64,000 bases of DNA from Brenneria nigrifluens DSM 30175 = ATCC 13028 (GTDB lineage Bacteria > Pseudomonadota > Gammaproteobacteria > Enterobacterales > Enterobacteriaceae), in the NCBI RefSeq assembly GCF_005484965.1, contig NZ_CP034036.1:3286001-3350000 (forward strand), written 5' to 3'. Shown here one piece after another: positions 1-8,770 of this stretch; position 1 is the stretch's first letter, and every line of letters starts with the position of its first letter. The notes under the pieces were generated by a model. That model saw only the letters and a list, made by a program, of their open reading frames with translations, made no database searches and was not told the origin of the DNA. The position numbers and the translations under genes are program-made.

Positions 1-428
1 CCGAACATCCGTTCGGCCTGCTATTTTCGCCGCTTTTTCCGATTGTCGTCCGCCGTCTTCCCTTGCCTGCCTCGTTACACTATCGAACCTAAATTCAGCA
101 CATATTTAACTCCTCGCCGTATAAAACGTGATACGGCGCACATAATTCATATCTATCGAGGGTTAATCAGATACTTTAAATACTCAAATTTTGATTTCGC
201 GCAAAGCCCACTTTTTTGTATTGTTAAATGCAGAAACAGCGCTCCCTTTAAACAAACCAAAGGTTATAACTTGCGCCCAAAAGTCATAACGCCGCCCCAT
301 TCCTCCCCTATAACATAGCGGTTATGATGCGCTATCGTCGCGGAACAGACATCCAGACATAAAGACAGCTATAAAACTGTCGCCCACTGCCAACATAATA
401 TAATGCTGATACACCATGGAGCCGATAA
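1..428. other. Left-edge non-coding region upstream of the binding-protein gene
   Basis: No convincing gene is visible. The first 60 bases are GC-rich and could be the end of something outside the window, starting with the short inverted repeat CCGAAC..GTTCGG. Bases 80-300 are AT-rich, as expected of a promoter region. A TATAAT hexamer lies at 399-404, about 25 bases before the start codon at 429, but no good -35 box is found at the right distance. GGAG at 418-421 is the likely ribosome binding site. The promoter reading is inference. Confidence 0.4.
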
Positions 429-1508
429 ATGAAAAAATTTACCCCTGCACTGCTAGCGCTGAGTCTGACGACCGCTTTCCCGGTATTTTCCGCCGAGACC
501 GCCGCCATTGCGCCACTCCCGCAGGCGCTGGCGCAGCATGACGGCCCGGTGCGTATCGCGGTTATTCGTAATCTGGGGTCTGACGACAACACCACGCAGT
601 TTATTTCCGGCGTGCTCGAAGAGGGCAAAAAGCTGGGCTTCAAGGTCAGCACCTTTCTGAGCAACGGCGACGACGCCCGCTTTCAGGATTTCGTCAATCA
701 GGCCATCAGCCAGAAATACGACGGCATCATTCTCTCCCAGGGACGCGACCCCTACTCCACCGATTTGATCAAACGCATCGTCGACAGCGGCATCGCGGTT
801 TCGGTGTTTGATACCGCCGTCAACGGCGAAATCCCCGGCGTGACTGTCTCTCAACAGGATGACGCTTCCCTCACCCATGGGTCGTTCGGTCAGTTGGTCA
901 AGGACTTCAACGGCAAGGCCAATATCATCAAACTCTGGGTAGCAGGTTTCCCGCCGATGGAACGCCGCCAGCTCGCCTATCAGCAGCTTCTCAAGGAAAA
1001 TCCCGGCATTAAAGAGCTGGAATCCATCGGCGCGGTATCATCGGATGTGCAGGGCGACACCGCCAACAAGGTCGGCGCGGTGCTGGCGAAATACCCGAAA
1101 GGCAAGATTGACGCCATCTGGGGTTCATGGGACGCATTCACCCAGGGGGCTTATAAGGCGCTGAAAGAAAACGGCCGTACCGAAATCAAAATCTACAGCA
1201 TTGATATCTCGAATCAGGACCTGCAGCTGATGCGCGAAGCCAACAGTCCGTGGAAAGTGAGCGTGGCGGTCGATCCCAAACTGATCGGTAAAGTCAACCT
1301 GCGCCTGGTAGCCAATAAAATCGCCGGCGAACCGACGCCGGCCACCTATGAATTCAAAGCCGCGGTGATCCCTCAGGCGCTGTTAGCCAGCCAGCCGGGC
1401 CCGGTAAACGTGGCCGGACTGGGTAAAATCATTCCCGGCTGGGGCCAGACCGATGATTTTATCGCTCCGTGGTTCGCCACGCTGGAAGCCCAGGCCAAGG
1501 CTAAATAA
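429..1508 (+). CDS. Periplasmic sugar-type substrate-binding protein (Peripla_BP_4 / type 1 fold)
   Basis: A 359-residue exported binding protein. Residues 1-21 form a Sec signal peptide (MKKF, a hydrophobic stretch, then probable cleavage after FSA). The mature part reads as a type 1 periplasmic binding fold: an early strand GPVRIAVIRNLG, the YDGIILSQGRD and VSVFDTAV segments, and a hinge-type IDAIWGSWDAFTQGAYKAL segment typical of LacI/ribose-binding relatives. Such proteins deliver sugars or sugar-like ligands to an ABC importer, or act as the sensing partner of a two-component system (TorT type). No permease or ATPase gene is in the window. The next gene, encoding an LVIVD protein, starts 15 bases downstream and is probably cotranscribed. 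Start chosen at ATG 429 with GGAG 8 bases before it. The ligand is unknown. Confidence 0.85.
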   Translation: MKKFTPALLALSLTTAFPVFSAETAAIAPLPQALAQHDGPVRIAVIRNLGSDDNTTQFISGVLEEGKKLGFKVSTFLSNGDDARFQDFVNQAISQKYDGIILSQGRDPYSTDLIKRIVDSGIAVSVFDTAVNGEIPGVTVSQQDDASLTHGSFGQLVKDFNGKANIIKLWVAGFPPMERRQLAYQQLLKENPGIKELESIGAVSSDVQGDTANKVGAVLAKYPKGKIDAIWGSWDAFTQGAYKALKENGRTEIKIYSIDISNQDLQLMREANSPWKVSVAVDPKLIGKVNLRLVANKIAGEPTPATYEFKAAVIPQALLASQPGPVNVAGLGKIIPGWGQTDDFIAPWFATLEAQAKAK

Positions 1509-1523
1509 CAACGGAGACAACCG

Positions 1524-2774
1524 ATGGCATCACAACCCCTGCCGACACCGGACTACAGCCGCAATATGCGGCTGATCGGACACAGCGACCAGGGAGGCAG
1601 ATCCGATGGGGTGCAAGTCATGGTCCATCGCGGCTACGCCTATATCGGACATATGGTTTCACAGGGCGTATCCATCGTTGACGTCCGTGATGCCAAAAAT
1701 CCCCGGCCGGCCGGCTTTATCGCCGCGCCGCCCGGAACCTGGAACATACACCTGCAGACGCACGATGATTTACTGCTGGTGGTCAACGCGCGGGATCTGT
1801 TCGCGGATGCCAGCTTCGCCGAAGAGAAAGTTTACTACACCCGTTCGGTCGCCGAGACGGTAAGCACCAAACAGCAGGACAAAAGCTGGAGCGCCGGGCT
1901 GCGCATCTTTGATATTTCCACGCCGCATACGCCGCGCGAAATCAGCTTTCTGCCGCTCGACGGCATCGGCATCCACCGTATCTGGTACGCCGGCGGCCGC
2001 TGGGCCTATGTTTCCGCGCTGCTGGACGGCTACAGCGACTACATTTTCCTCACCATCGACCTGGCCGATCCGCGCCATCCGGAGGTCGCCGGGCGCTACT
2101 GGCTGCCCGGCATGCATACCGCAGGCGGCGAAACAGCGAACTGGCCGCAAGGAAAGCGCTATGCGCTGCACCATGCCATCGTCAGCGGCGATACCGCCTA
2201 CGGCAGTTGGCGCGACGGCGGATTGACACTGCTGGACGTCGGCGATCGCCGTCATCCCAAACTTATCAGCCACCGCAACTGGAGCCCGCCATTCGGCGGC
2301 GGCACGCACACCGCGCTGCCGCTGCCCGATCGCGACCTGCTTATCGTGCTGGACGAAGCGGTGCTGGACAATCAGGAAGACGGCGAGAAGCTTATCTGGG
2401 TGTTTGATATTCGGGAACCGCGCAATCCGGTCAGTATCGCCACCTTCCCGCAGCCCAACGAAACGGATTATGTGAAAAAAGGTGCCCACTTCGGTCCGCA
2501 TAACCTGCACGAAAACCGGCCGGGGAGCTTTATCAGCTCATCGCTGATTTTCGCCACCTATCAGAACGCCGGCGTCCGGGCTTACGATATCAGCAACCCT
2601 TATCGGCCGAAGGAAACCGGCGCGCTGGTGCCGGCGGCGCCGCAAAAAATGGTCGACAAACGTCCCGGCCGACCGCGGGTGATCCAGTCCTGCGATGTGT
2701 TTGTCGATGCCGAGGGCATTATCTACAGCACCGACTACAACGCGGGCCTGTCGATCATCGAGTATCGCGGCTGA
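1524..2774 (+). CDS. LVIVD-repeat beta-propeller protein
   Basis: A 416-residue protein with repeated blade motifs of the LVIVD type: GVSIVDVRDAKNPRPAGF, LRIFDISTPHTPREI, LTLLDVGDRRHPKLISH, IWVFDIREPRNPVSIA and VRAYDISNPYRPKE. Each ends in an (I/L)xDxxxPxxP-like turn. Histidines recur in conserved-looking places (THDD, LHHAI, GTHTAL, GAHFGPHNLHEN), which recalls the metal-binding propellers of the SBP56 / selenium-binding family; that comparison is inference. There is no signal peptide, so it should be cytoplasmic although its upstream partner is exported. ATG 1524 is preceded by ACGGAGACAACC, a good ribosome binding site. The catalytic or binding role is unknown. Confidence 0.8.
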   Translation: MASQPLPTPDYSRNMRLIGHSDQGGRSDGVQVMVHRGYAYIGHMVSQGVSIVDVRDAKNPRPAGFIAAPPGTWNIHLQTHDDLLLVVNARDLFADASFAEEKVYYTRSVAETVSTKQQDKSWSAGLRIFDISTPHTPREISFLPLDGIGIHRIWYAGGRWAYVSALLDGYSDYIFLTIDLADPRHPEVAGRYWLPGMHTAGGETANWPQGKRYALHHAIVSGDTAYGSWRDGGLTLLDVGDRRHPKLISHRNWSPPFGGGTHTALPLPDRDLLIVLDEAVLDNQEDGEKLIWVFDIREPRNPVSIATFPQPNETDYVKKGAHFGPHNLHENRPGSFISSSLIFATYQNAGVRAYDISNPYRPKETGALVPAAPQKMVDKRPGRPRVIQSCDVFVDAEGIIYSTDYNAGLSIIEYRG

Positions 2775-2823
2775 CCGGACGACTTCGGATAGCGGCTATG
2801 TCGGATACCGCAGAGCGATAAGA

Positions 2824-2850
2824 AGAGGATCCCCGCCTGCGCGGGGACGA
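2824..2850. repeat. Short interspersed palindrome (CCCCGC-ctgc-GCGGGG type)
   Basis: The palindrome CCCCGC (2831-2836) / GCGGGG (2841-2846) sits in a GGATCCCCGCCTGCGCGGGG context, a well-known dispersed intergenic repeat type in proteobacteria. It lies between two convergent genes (LVIVD and pgl) and could act as a shared transcript end, but has no T-run. Confidence 0.55.
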
Positions 2851-2918
2851 CGGTGGTAATATTCGCAGGAGATGACCGGTGATACTCTTCACTACGAATG
2901 ACATGATTGCCATTGGAC

Positions 2919-3917
2919 TCAACCCAGCGCCAGAATGCTGACCCACATCGGTCCCTGCCCTACCGCATAACGCGCCAACGGCTGTAATGCGCCGTCCGCG
3001 GCGTTAATACGATACACCTCGATATGCCGGGATTTCTGTCCGGCGGAAATCAGGAATTCACCGCGATGGTCAATATTGAAACCGCGCGGCTGCGTCTCCG
3101 TCGGCTGATGTCCGCTTAATGACAGCACGCTGCCGTCTTCCGATACCTGGAAAATGCTTAACAGGCTAGCGGTGCGGTCGCTGGCGTAAAGAAAACGGCC
3201 GTCCGGCGTAATATGAATATCCGCCGCCCAGCGCGTATCGGCGAAATCGGCGGGCATCGCATCCAGCGTCTGAACCCGGCGCGGCTTGCCGTCCGGCGCG
3301 TTAAGCTGGTAAACATCCACTGAGCTGTTCAGTTCGTTCACGCAGTAGGCAAAACGCTGATTGGGATGAAACGCCATATGACGCGGTCCGGCGCCGGCGA
3401 CGGAGGTCAAATCCGCCGGCTGATGCGTACTCAGTTCACCCGCGGCGCTCAAATCATACAGACGAATGCGATCTTCTTTCAGACAAGGCGCCCACACCAG
3501 CGAATTGGTCGGATCGATATTGGTGGAATGACAGCCTTCCAGGCCGTCCAACTGCTGGATCGGCGCGCCTGCCAGACCGTTTTCATCGATCGGGCTGACG
3601 CTGACGCTGGCGCCGCTGTAGGAGGCGCTGAACAGGAAACGCCCCTGGCGATCGGTAGATAGGTGCGTGGGGCTGCCGGGTAACGGCGCCGACCCGGCCT
3701 CAGTCAACAGGCCTTTATCATCAATACGGTAACTGATAACGCTAAACGCCGGGCGCACGCCCACGTATAAATGACGCCTATCGGGCGCAATCACCATCGG
3801 CTGTACCTGTCCGGGCGCTTCAACCACCTGTAATAACGTCAGTTCGCCCCGGGCGCCAAGTTGCCATACATGGATCTGCTGACTCTCCGGACTGGCGACA
3901 TAAACCACTTGCTGCAT
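2919..3917 (-). CDS. pgl: 6-phosphogluconolactonase
   Basis: Hydrolyses 6-phosphogluconolactone to 6-phosphogluconate in the oxidative pentose phosphate pathway (cytoplasm). The 332-residue product matches the E. coli YbhE-type Pgl in length (331) and in the seven-bladed propeller pattern: start MQQVVYVASPESQQIHVW, then GAGPRHMAFHPNQRFAYCVNEL and RGFNIDHRGEFLI. An in-frame ATG exists 21 bases upstream, but the ATG at 3917 has GGAG 7 bases before it and gives the family length. It is divergent from ybhA, as in E. coli. This is the propeller enzyme, not the DevB-type lactonase. Confidence 0.95.
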   Translation of the reverse strand: MQQVVYVASPESQQIHVWQLGARGELTLLQVVEAPGQVQPMVIAPDRRHLYVGVRPAFSVISYRIDDKGLLTEAGSAPLPGSPTHLSTDRQGRFLFSASYSGASVSVSPIDENGLAGAPIQQLDGLEGCHSTNIDPTNSLVWAPCLKEDRIRLYDLSAAGELSTHQPADLTSVAGAGPRHMAFHPNQRFAYCVNELNSSVDVYQLNAPDGKPRRVQTLDAMPADFADTRWAADIHITPDGRFLYASDRTASLLSIFQVSEDGSVLSLSGHQPTETQPRGFNIDHRGEFLISAGQKSRHIEVYRINAADGALQPLARYAVGQGPMWVSILALG

Positions 3918-4078
3918 CCTATTCTCCTTTTCATTCATGCGAATTTTACTGCTCAGGCATACGTAGAATTTTTTATCAAAAGCAGAGATGAGTCATCTTT
4001 CTCATATTTTGCGCAACCTGACTTAAGGTGTACCATCATGCCCATATCTTTATTCTACAACCACTTTACGAGACTACT

Positions 4079-4900
4079 ATGGCCTATCGTGTAATTGCGC
4101 TCGATCTCGACGGAACGCTTCTGGATCGACAGAAAAGAATCTTGCCGGAATCACTTGCCGCATTAGCGCTGGCGCGCCAGCAAGGTATCAAAGTGGTTAT
4201 CGTCACCGGCCGCCATCATTCGGCGATCCATCCTTTTTACCAGGCGCTGCAACTCGATACCCCCGCCATCTGCTGCAACGGGACCTACGTGTACGACTAT
4301 CTGTCGGGTCAGGCGTCTCATACCAGCCCGCTCTCCGCCGATCAGGCGCGAAGCGTTCTGGAGCTACTGCAAAAATTCGCCATCCACGGCCTGATGTACG
4401 CCGATGACGCCATGTATTACCAGCATCCGACCGGACATGTTACCCGCACCCAGGCCTGGGCCGCCTCATTGCCGGAACTGCAGCGCCCGTCGTTCATACA
4501 GGTCGGGGATTTGGCGCAACAGGCGGATTTATCGCACGCCATCTGGAAGTTCGCCACCCACCACGCGGATATCCCTACCTTAAACGATTTCTCCGGCACC
4601 GTGGAGCAAGAACTCGGTTTAGCCTGCGAGTGGTCGTGGCAGGATCAGGTGGATATCGCGCAAACCGGCAATAGCAAAGGTAAGCTGCTGCGCCAATGGG
4701 TTGAAGAGCAAGGCATGCGCATGCAGGAGGTTGTCGCCTTTGGCGATAACTTTAACGATCTCAGCATGCTTAAGAGCGCCGGACTCGGCGTGGCGATGGG
4801 CAACAGCGCGGATGAAATCAAAGCCTGCGCCGATCTGGTTATCGGCCATAACGAAGAACCCGGCATCGCCGAGGTGATCCGCAGCAGAGTGTTGAGATAA
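4079..4900 (+). CDS. ybhA: HAD-family phosphatase YbhA (pyridoxal phosphate / sugar phosphate phosphatase)
   Basis: A 273-residue Cof-type HAD hydrolase. Motif I is VIALDLDGTLLD with the nucleophile aspartate near residue 8. Motif II is IVTGRHHSAIHP. The cap region contains TPAICCNGTYVYDY, and the C-terminal motif FGDNFNDLSML carries the metal-binding aspartates. Length and sequence match E. coli YbhA (272), shown biochemically to act on pyridoxal phosphate and fructose 1,6-bisphosphate. The start is set at ATG 4079, because the 17 residues upstream in the longer frame do not resemble the family. It is divergent from pgl and lies between pgl and the mod genes as in E. coli. Confidence 0.93.
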   Translation: MAYRVIALDLDGTLLDRQKRILPESLAALALARQQGIKVVIVTGRHHSAIHPFYQALQLDTPAICCNGTYVYDYLSGQASHTSPLSADQARSVLELLQKFAIHGLMYADDAMYYQHPTGHVTRTQAWAASLPELQRPSFIQVGDLAQQADLSHAIWKFATHHADIPTLNDFSGTVEQELGLACEWSWQDQVDIAQTGNSKGKLLRQWVEEQGMRMQEVVAFGDNFNDLSMLKSAGLGVAMGNSADEIKACADLVIGHNEEPGIAEVIRSRVLR

Positions 4901-4959
4901 AAAATCGCCAGCGGCGGCCTGAAGGGCGGCGGGCAGCCCGTGAGCATCCGGACTACTTC

Positions 4960-6042
4960 TTATCGTTGGCTATCCCTGAGACGAGTCACTCCACGCGACT
5001 CCAACATGCGCCGTGTGCTCTCAAGCTCTTTTTGCAGTAACTCGGCATCCGGCAGCACCGTCCGATAGTTTGCGGCCATGACCTTGGTGGGCAACCCTTC
5101 CAGCGCATACCTCGCTAGGGCGTGCCCCTTGTCAGCGCAGAGAATCAAGCCCACAGGGGGATTCTCACCGGGAAAGGTCCAGTGCTCCTTGGCATAGTTG
5201 CAGTACATATGCATCTGGCCCACGTCGGCATGAGACAGGCTGCCAAGCTTCAGATCGACGATAACCAGGCACCGCAGCCGTCGATGGAATAACAGCAAAT
5301 CCACCCGATACCAGGTCTGGTCAATGCGCAATCGGCGCTGCCGCCCGATAAACGTAAATCCGTCGCCGAGTTCAAGCAGAAAATCCTCCAGCCGCTGGAT
5401 CAAGGCCTCTTCAAGATCGGATTCCGAATACTCGTCCTTGAGGTCCAGAAACTCCAGCACATATGGGTCTTTGATCGCTTCGTCGGGCGTGACCGTATCT
5501 TCCGGCTTCGGCATCGAACCTTCGGCCAGCATTGCGACCTTGTCCCTGGACAGCGCCGTCCGCTCATAGAACTGACTACTAATCTGCCGATCGAGCTGGC
5601 GCACGCTCCATCCTCCCTGCAAAGCTTCGTTTTCATAGAACTGACGGGCATGAACATCTTTGACAGATAGCAGCCGGACGTATGCGGACCACGGCAGCGT
5701 GAAAACCTGCGCTAATTCGTCAAGTCGCCAGGCGCGCGTCTGCATTATCCTGGAATCCCTTTGCGATGGAGTTGGAGAAGATTCGCCAGACAGCGTCTGG
5801 CGAATTGGCCAAGTCAAAAAGAATGATCGCATCTGCTGCAAGTTCTGGCGACTAAATCCGCGACCGAATCGCTGGGCTAGGTCGTTCGAAAGCCGTTCAA
5901 TCAACTGTTCACCGTAGCCGGCACGCCGCTTGCCCTGTTGCTCGGCTTCGACGATGCGGCGACCGATTTCCCAATAGCTCGCCGTCATCAACGCATTGAC
6001 GCTGCGCGCTGCTGCGATCAGCGTTCGAATATCGCCTAGCAA
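4960..6042 (-). CDS. DUF1016 / YhcG-type protein with PD-(D/E)XK nuclease domain
   Basis: A protein of about 360 residues. The N-terminal DUF1016_N part includes GDIRTLI, SYWEIGRRIVE, YGEQLIERLSNDL and FSRQNLQQMRSFF. The C-terminal PD-(D/E)XK nuclease-like domain has candidate active-site residues D248 and D263-L-K265 (RVDLLLF then VIVDLKLG), followed by QMHMYCNYA. These proteins are often found with restriction systems or mobile DNA. There is no partner gene here: it stands alone between ybhA and modC, a position empty in E. coli. The only start in this frame is TTG 6042. The open frame continues upstream without a start codon (reading VTHAESST before it) into the end of modC, so the true N-terminus may have been lost. 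Confidence 0.8.
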   Translation of the reverse strand: MLGDIRTLIAAARSVNALMTASYWEIGRRIVEAEQQGKRRAGYGEQLIERLSNDLAQRFGRGFSRQNLQQMRSFFLTWPIRQTLSGESSPTPSQRDSRIMQTRAWRLDELAQVFTLPWSAYVRLLSVKDVHARQFYENEALQGGWSVRQLDRQISSQFYERTALSRDKVAMLAEGSMPKPEDTVTPDEAIKDPYVLEFLDLKDEYSESDLEEALIQRLEDFLLELGDGFTFIGRQRRLRIDQTWYRVDLLLFHRRLRCLVIVDLKLGSLSHADVGQMHMYCNYAKEHWTFPGENPPVGLILCADKGHALARYALEGLPTKVMAANYRTVLPDAELLQKELESTRRMLESRGVTRLRDSQR

Positions 6043-6097
6043 AGTCGATGATTCAGCGTGAGTAACGGATGCTTTATGTTTGCGGCGGATACCACTC

Positions 6098-7156
6098 TCA
6101 GGGGGTGATCGACACGCTTTTTACCTGCGCATAGAGCGGCAGATTCGGGCGCAACGCCAGATCGTCCCGCGCCCAGGGGGTAATTCTCGCCCACAGGATT
6201 TGCTCGCCGACGGCGAGCTTCACCTCGATTTGATCCTCAACCTCAATACACTCCACCACCCTGGCCGGCAATATATTGCGGATGCTGCTCACCTGCGGCG
6301 GCTGGAGCACCAGCGACACATCCGCGGCGTTAATGCGGATACGCAACGGCGTATCAAGCGGCGCGTCAACCTTTCCCACCCACAGGTGCCGCTCGCCCAG
6401 CGACAGCGCCGTCATCGCGTAGCGGTCATGGTGCTCCAGCACGCGCACATTGAGTATGCTGCTCTGCTCTTCCCGCGGCAGCCAGGGACGTAACGCGCTG
6501 CTGGCCCAGACCTCCTCCAGCGGCCCCTGCGCTTTCACTTTGCCCCGGTCCAGCACCAGTACCCGATCCGCCAGCCGCAGAACTTCCTCCATGCTGTGGC
6601 TGACATACAGAATGGGAATATTCACTTCTTTCGCCAGCCGCTCCAGATAAGGCAGCAGCTCGCGCTTTCGCGGCAGGTCGAGGGAGGCCAGCGGCTCATC
6701 CATCAGCAGCAGTTGGGGTGCGGTCAATAAGGCGCGGCCGATCGCCACGCGCTGCTTTTCACCGCCGGATAACGTCAGCGGATAGCGATTGAGCAGCGGT
6801 GCGATTCCCAACAGCGCGACAATATCATCAAACTGTTTGCCCATGGCCGCGGCCATGCCATAACGCAGATTACCGCGCACGCGATAATGAGGGAAAAGGC
6901 GCCCATCCTGAAAAACATAGCCGATACGGCGCTTTTCCGGCGGCAGGAAAATCCCCCGCCCGGTGTCCGCCAACACGCGATCGTTAAGCAGAATACGCCC
7001 CGAGTCGGGCCGGGTTAAGCCGACAATGGTATTGATTAACGACGTTTTCCCCGCGCCGGAGACGCCAAAAACGGCGGTAATGCCGCTGGCGGGTAAATCC
7101 TCTTTAACGCTGAGCTTCAGATCGCCAAGCTGCTGGTTAAAATCGAGTTGCAGCAT
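6098..7156 (-). CDS. modC: Molybdate ABC transporter ATP-binding protein
   Basis: ATPase subunit that drives molybdate import through ModB, on the inner face of the inner membrane. The 352 residues equal E. coli ModC in length. Visible motifs are Walker A FGVSGAGKTS (about residues 29-38), the signature LSGGEKQRVAIGRAL, Walker B LLLMDEPLASLD, the switch histidine in YVSHSMEEV, and a C-terminal MOP (molybdate-binding) domain from about residue 290. Its ATG overlaps the modB stop codon (TAATG), so translation is probably coupled. It is last in the modABC operon, which is expected to be repressed by ModE through the site upstream of modA. Confidence 0.97.
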   Translation of the reverse strand: MLQLDFNQQLGDLKLSVKEDLPASGITAVFGVSGAGKTSLINTIVGLTRPDSGRILLNDRVLADTGRGIFLPPEKRRIGYVFQDGRLFPHYRVRGNLRYGMAAAMGKQFDDIVALLGIAPLLNRYPLTLSGGEKQRVAIGRALLTAPQLLLMDEPLASLDLPRKRELLPYLERLAKEVNIPILYVSHSMEEVLRLADRVLVLDRGKVKAQGPLEEVWASSALRPWLPREEQSSILNVRVLEHHDRYAMTALSLGERHLWVGKVDAPLDTPLRIRINAADVSLVLQPPQVSSIRNILPARVVECIEVEDQIEVKLAVGEQILWARITPWARDDLALRPNLPLYAQVKSVSITP

Positions 7157-7845
7157 TATTCCCCCAACCGCTTACGGCTCCAGCGCGTCAGCCATTCCGA
7201 CAATAATAACGACACCAGCGAGAGCGCAATCGCGATAACGCACAGCCGCGCGGCGGCGGATTCCGCTCCGGGCGTTTCGATCAGCGTATACATCGCCAGC
7301 GGGATGGTTCGCGTCTCCCCCGGAATATTGGAAACAAAAGTGATGGTGGCGCCGAACTCGCCCAGAGAACGGGCGAAAGCCAGAACCGTGCCGACCACAA
7401 TGCCGGGAAAAGAGAGCGGCAGGGTAATGGTGAAAAATACCCGCCAGGGCGCGGCGCCCAGCGTGCGCGCCGCCTGTTCAAGACGCCGGTCCACCGCTTC
7501 CAGCGACAAACGTATCGCTCTGACCATCAGGGGAAAAGCGACGATCGCCGACGCCAGCGCCGCGCCGCGCCAACTGAAACTGAAGCTGAAACCAAACCAG
7601 TCATACAGCCAGACGCCAATCACTCCCCGGCGCCCCATCGCCACCAGCAACAGATAACCGATGACCACCGGCGGCAACACCAGCGGCAGATGGATCACGC
7701 TATCCAGCAGGGACTTGCCGGGAAACCGGCAGCGCACCAGAATCCACGCCGTCAGTATCCCCAGCGGCAGGCTGCAAATCACCGCCACAACCGAAACTTT
7801 GAGGCTCAGCTCAACCGCCTGCCACTCGTAGTCGCTTAACATCAT
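7156..7845 (-). CDS. modB: Molybdate ABC transporter permease
   Basis: Inner-membrane channel subunit of the molybdate importer; 229 residues, as in E. coli. Several hydrophobic segments are visible, and the binding-protein-dependent permease loop EQAARTLGAAPWRVFFTITLP (residues about 120-140) contacts ModC. Other conserved stretches are HLPLVLPPVVIGYLL and GEFGATITFVSNIPGETRT. Two adjacent ATG codons open the gene; the first overlaps the modA stop codon as TAATG, and modC follows with the same overlap, so the three genes are tightly packed. Confidence 0.97.
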   Translation of the reverse strand: MMLSDYEWQAVELSLKVSVVAVICSLPLGILTAWILVRCRFPGKSLLDSVIHLPLVLPPVVIGYLLLVAMGRRGVIGVWLYDWFGFSFSFSWRGAALASAIVAFPLMVRAIRLSLEAVDRRLEQAARTLGAAPWRVFFTITLPLSFPGIVVGTVLAFARSLGEFGATITFVSNIPGETRTIPLAMYTLIETPGAESAAARLCVIAIALSLVSLLLSEWLTRWSRKRLGE

Positions 7846-8618
7846 TAACGGGGGGTAAATCCATAGCGTTTAAACGCCGCGGCGGCCTGCGGCGTTTGCA
7901 GATAGGCATAAAAGGCGCTAACCGCCGGGTTTTGGCGATCTTTTACTATCGCCACCGGGTATTCCACCGGTTTATGGCTGCTGGCCGGGAATTGCCCGAT
8001 AACCTTGACTTTATTACTGGCGACCACGTCCGAACCATACACAATACCCAAGGGCGCCTCTTCGCGTTCCACCAGCGCCATGGCGGCACGAACGCTATTC
8101 GCCCGCGCCATCAGCGGAGAAAGTTCATCCCACGCCTTCAGGTTTTGCAGCGCTTCTTTGGCATAGATGCCGGCCGGAACGTGATCCGGGTCGCCAACCG
8201 CCAGACGCCCGCCTTGCAGCAGACTTTTCCAGTCGGTTTTATCATTGATGGCGATCTCTTTTTGCTGACTGCTCTTGGGGGCAATCACCACCAGTTCATT
8301 ACCTAACAGCGTATGGCGACTATCCGCGTCGATCAGATTTTTATCCTGGACATAATCCATCCACTGCTGATCGGCGGAGATGAACAGCTCCGCCGGCGCC
8401 CCCTGCTCAATCTGCCGGGCCAGGGTTGACGATGACGCAAATGAGGCGACAACCGCAACGTTTTTCTCTTTCTGATACTGCGCCGCAATCTCTTGCAGCG
8501 CGTTAGTCAGCGACGCCGCGGCGAATACCGTCACCTTTTCTTCCGCCGCCATTGCCGATACCGCCATGCCTGAGCTGAGCACCAGCGCCGCCAACCATTT
8601 CAACCATTGCCGTTTCAT
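7845..8618 (-). CDS. modA: Molybdate-binding periplasmic protein
   Basis: Captures molybdate (and tungstate) in the periplasm for ModBC. From ATG 8618 the product is 257 residues, the same as E. coli ModA; an upstream in-frame start would add 18 residues before the signal peptide and is rejected. The signal peptide spans about residues 1-24 (MKRQWLKW, hydrophobic core, AMA cleavage). Oxyanion-site motifs are VFAAASLTNAL, FASSSTLARQIEQGAPA, ADQQWMDY, VGDPDHVPAGIYA and GIVYGSD. The ribosome binding site AGGAGACGGAA precedes the start. A ModE operator lies 20-45 bases upstream of the start codon. Confidence 0.97.
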   Translation of the reverse strand: MKRQWLKWLAALVLSSGMAVSAMAAEEKVTVFAAASLTNALQEIAAQYQKEKNVAVVASFASSSTLARQIEQGAPAELFISADQQWMDYVQDKNLIDADSRHTLLGNELVVIAPKSSQQKEIAINDKTDWKSLLQGGRLAVGDPDHVPAGIYAKEALQNLKAWDELSPLMARANSVRAAMALVEREEAPLGIVYGSDVVASNKVKVIGQFPASSHKPVEYPVAIVKDRQNPAVSAFYAYLQTPQAAAAFKRYGFTPR

Positions 8619-8638
8619 TTCCGTCTCCTGACCATCAC

Positions 8639-8664
8639 CGTTGTGTAATTGATGATATAACGAT
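8639..8664 (-). promoter_or_regulatory. ModE operator of modABC
   Basis: Read on the minus strand, the site is ATCGTTATAT followed by a short spacer and ACACAACG. This matches the E. coli modA operator, which runs CGTTATAT - spacer - ACATAACG in the same arrangement. ModE bound to molybdate represses modABC from such a site. The repressor gene modE is present 0.6 kb away. The match was judged by eye. Confidence 0.8.
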
Positions 8665-8770
8665 AATTCCACCAGTGTCTATGTGGTTTAACGGCAATTT
8701 GCGCCAACATCAGAAAAACGCCCGGCGGCGTGCCGGCGTCAGAATTGAGGGATAGAAAGTAAATCAATGG

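Noticed and set aside
43..318. A 91-codon open frame before the binding-protein gene
   Set aside because: It lies in AT-rich promoter-like DNA, has no good ribosome binding site, and its composition does not resemble a protein family.
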